Origin: DATDMG01 sp036518955
GTDB taxonomy: Bacteria; Actinomycetota; Actinomycetes; Actinomycetales; Kineosporiaceae
Length of the DNA stretch: 5,970 nt
Assembly (NCBI GenBank): GCA_036518955.1
Contig: DATDMG010000023.1
Coordinates: 1 to 5,970 of the forward strand
Direction: 5' to 3'
The position numbers and the translations under genes are program-made. Below, one piece after another: positions 5,590 through 5,970 of the stretch (positions are counted from its first letter, which is position 1; each line of letters starts with the position of its first letter). The notes under the pieces are model-generated. The model was not told the origin of the DNA, ran no database searches, and worked only from the letters and a program-made list of their open reading frames with translations.

Positions 5590-5970
5590 GTGGCAGGACG
5601 CAGCGGCCCCGGCGGGGATCCCCCCGTCCGGTACCACGCGCAGGGCCAGCCGCCCGGGCGACCCGAGTACCCGGCGCCGGCACTGCTGGGCGGGGCACCG
5701 TCCGGCGCGCCCGCGTACCTCGGAGCACCGCCGGGTGCCTCGTCTCCCGGCGCGCCGGCCGGGGTCCACCCGCCACCTCCGGGGGGGTTCGTCCCGGGCC
5801 CGGCCGCACCCCAAGGCCAGCCCTGGTGGCAGCCGTCGGGCGCGGCGGGACGGGGTGGGTCACCCGGTAGCCGCGATCCCTGGGGGCCTGGCGCGGGTGG
5901 TCCGGGGCGGAGCGCCGTCCCGCCCGGTGCTGCGCGGGGCCCGTACCGCCGGGGTGCGCCGGAGCGGTCG
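5590..5970 (+). CDS. Proline/glycine-rich N-terminus, probably of a class A penicillin-binding protein (3' end outside window)
   Basis: The frame is open from GTG at 5590 to the window edge, giving 127 codons. About a quarter of residues are Pro and another quarter Gly, with Ala and Ser making up much of the rest, and there is a WW pair near residue 78. There is no signal peptide or membrane segment yet, so this would be a disordered cytoplasmic tail. No catalytic motif lies within the window. The identification rests on context: downstream of a divergent padR-ino1 pair, actinobacteria usually carry a bifunctional transglycosylase/transpeptidase (ponA1 in M. tuberculosis, with a PBP also beside this pair in Streptomyces), and these often have Pro-rich N-terminal tails before a single transmembrane helix. 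Another Pro-rich membrane protein is possible. The SD upstream is reasonable. The antisense frame over this stretch is a composition shadow. Confidence 0.6.
   Translation, partial: MAGRSGPGGDPPVRYHAQGQPPGRPEYPAPALLGGAPSGAPAYLGAPPGASSPGAPAGVHPPPPGGFVPGPAAPQGQPWWQPSGAAGRGGSPGSRDPWGPGAGGPGRSAVPPGAARGPYRRGAPERS

Noticed and set aside
5336..5863. N-terminal extension of the PadR frame upstream of the ATG at 5335
   Set aside because: The PadR domain starts at 5335 behind a strong SD. The extension is low-complexity, crosses the palindrome and is antisense to the PBP-like gene.

Overview
The window is very GC-rich. Its coding frames have G/C-heavy third positions, several genes use GTG starts, and the long antisense frames are artefacts of that composition. 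Gene content and order point to a high-GC actinobacterium. The genus cannot be fixed from this window, although the composition and the proline-rich extensions would suit a Frankia-like or related lineage. All recognisable genes are core chromosomal housekeeping genes. I see no mobile element, tRNA/rRNA gene, CRISPR array or phage-like segment.

Layout. At the left end, two genes run leftwards with a 4-base overlap: a short Nudix hydrolase (1425-1928) and then a secreted DUF6049-family protein (1-1428), which is cut by the window edge. About 105 bp of divergent intergenic DNA separates them from pcnA (2034-3533, rightward), the CCA-adding tRNA nucleotidyltransferase. pcnA converges on ino1 (3624-4694, leftward), the myo-inositol-1-phosphate synthase. 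A GC-rich hairpin without a T-tract sits between the two stops. Upstream of ino1, on the same strand, is a PadR-family regulator (4751-5335). About 254 bp of non-coding DNA follows, holding a perfect 11-bp inverted repeat and a possible 34-codon small ORF. The last gene (from 5590, rightward, cut by the window edge) encodes a Pro/Gly-rich N-terminus, most likely that of a class A penicillin-binding protein.

The order DUF6049-Nudix / pcnA / ino1-padR / PBP combines two neighbourhoods. In Mycobacterium tuberculosis these lie on either side of the replication origin: Rv3907c pcnA, Rv3908 mutT4 and Rv3909 on one side, and Rv0046c ino1, Rv0047c padR-like and Rv0050 ponA1 on the other. In functional terms the window joins tRNA 3'-end maturation, nucleotide or metabolite clean-up, envelope biogenesis (DUF6049, PBP) and inositol supply for phosphatidylinositol and mycothiol. 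The padR-ino1 pair is probably one operon controlled at the palindrome upstream of padR. The most interesting material is the 5336-5589 intergenic region. Nothing else here looks like an undescribed system.
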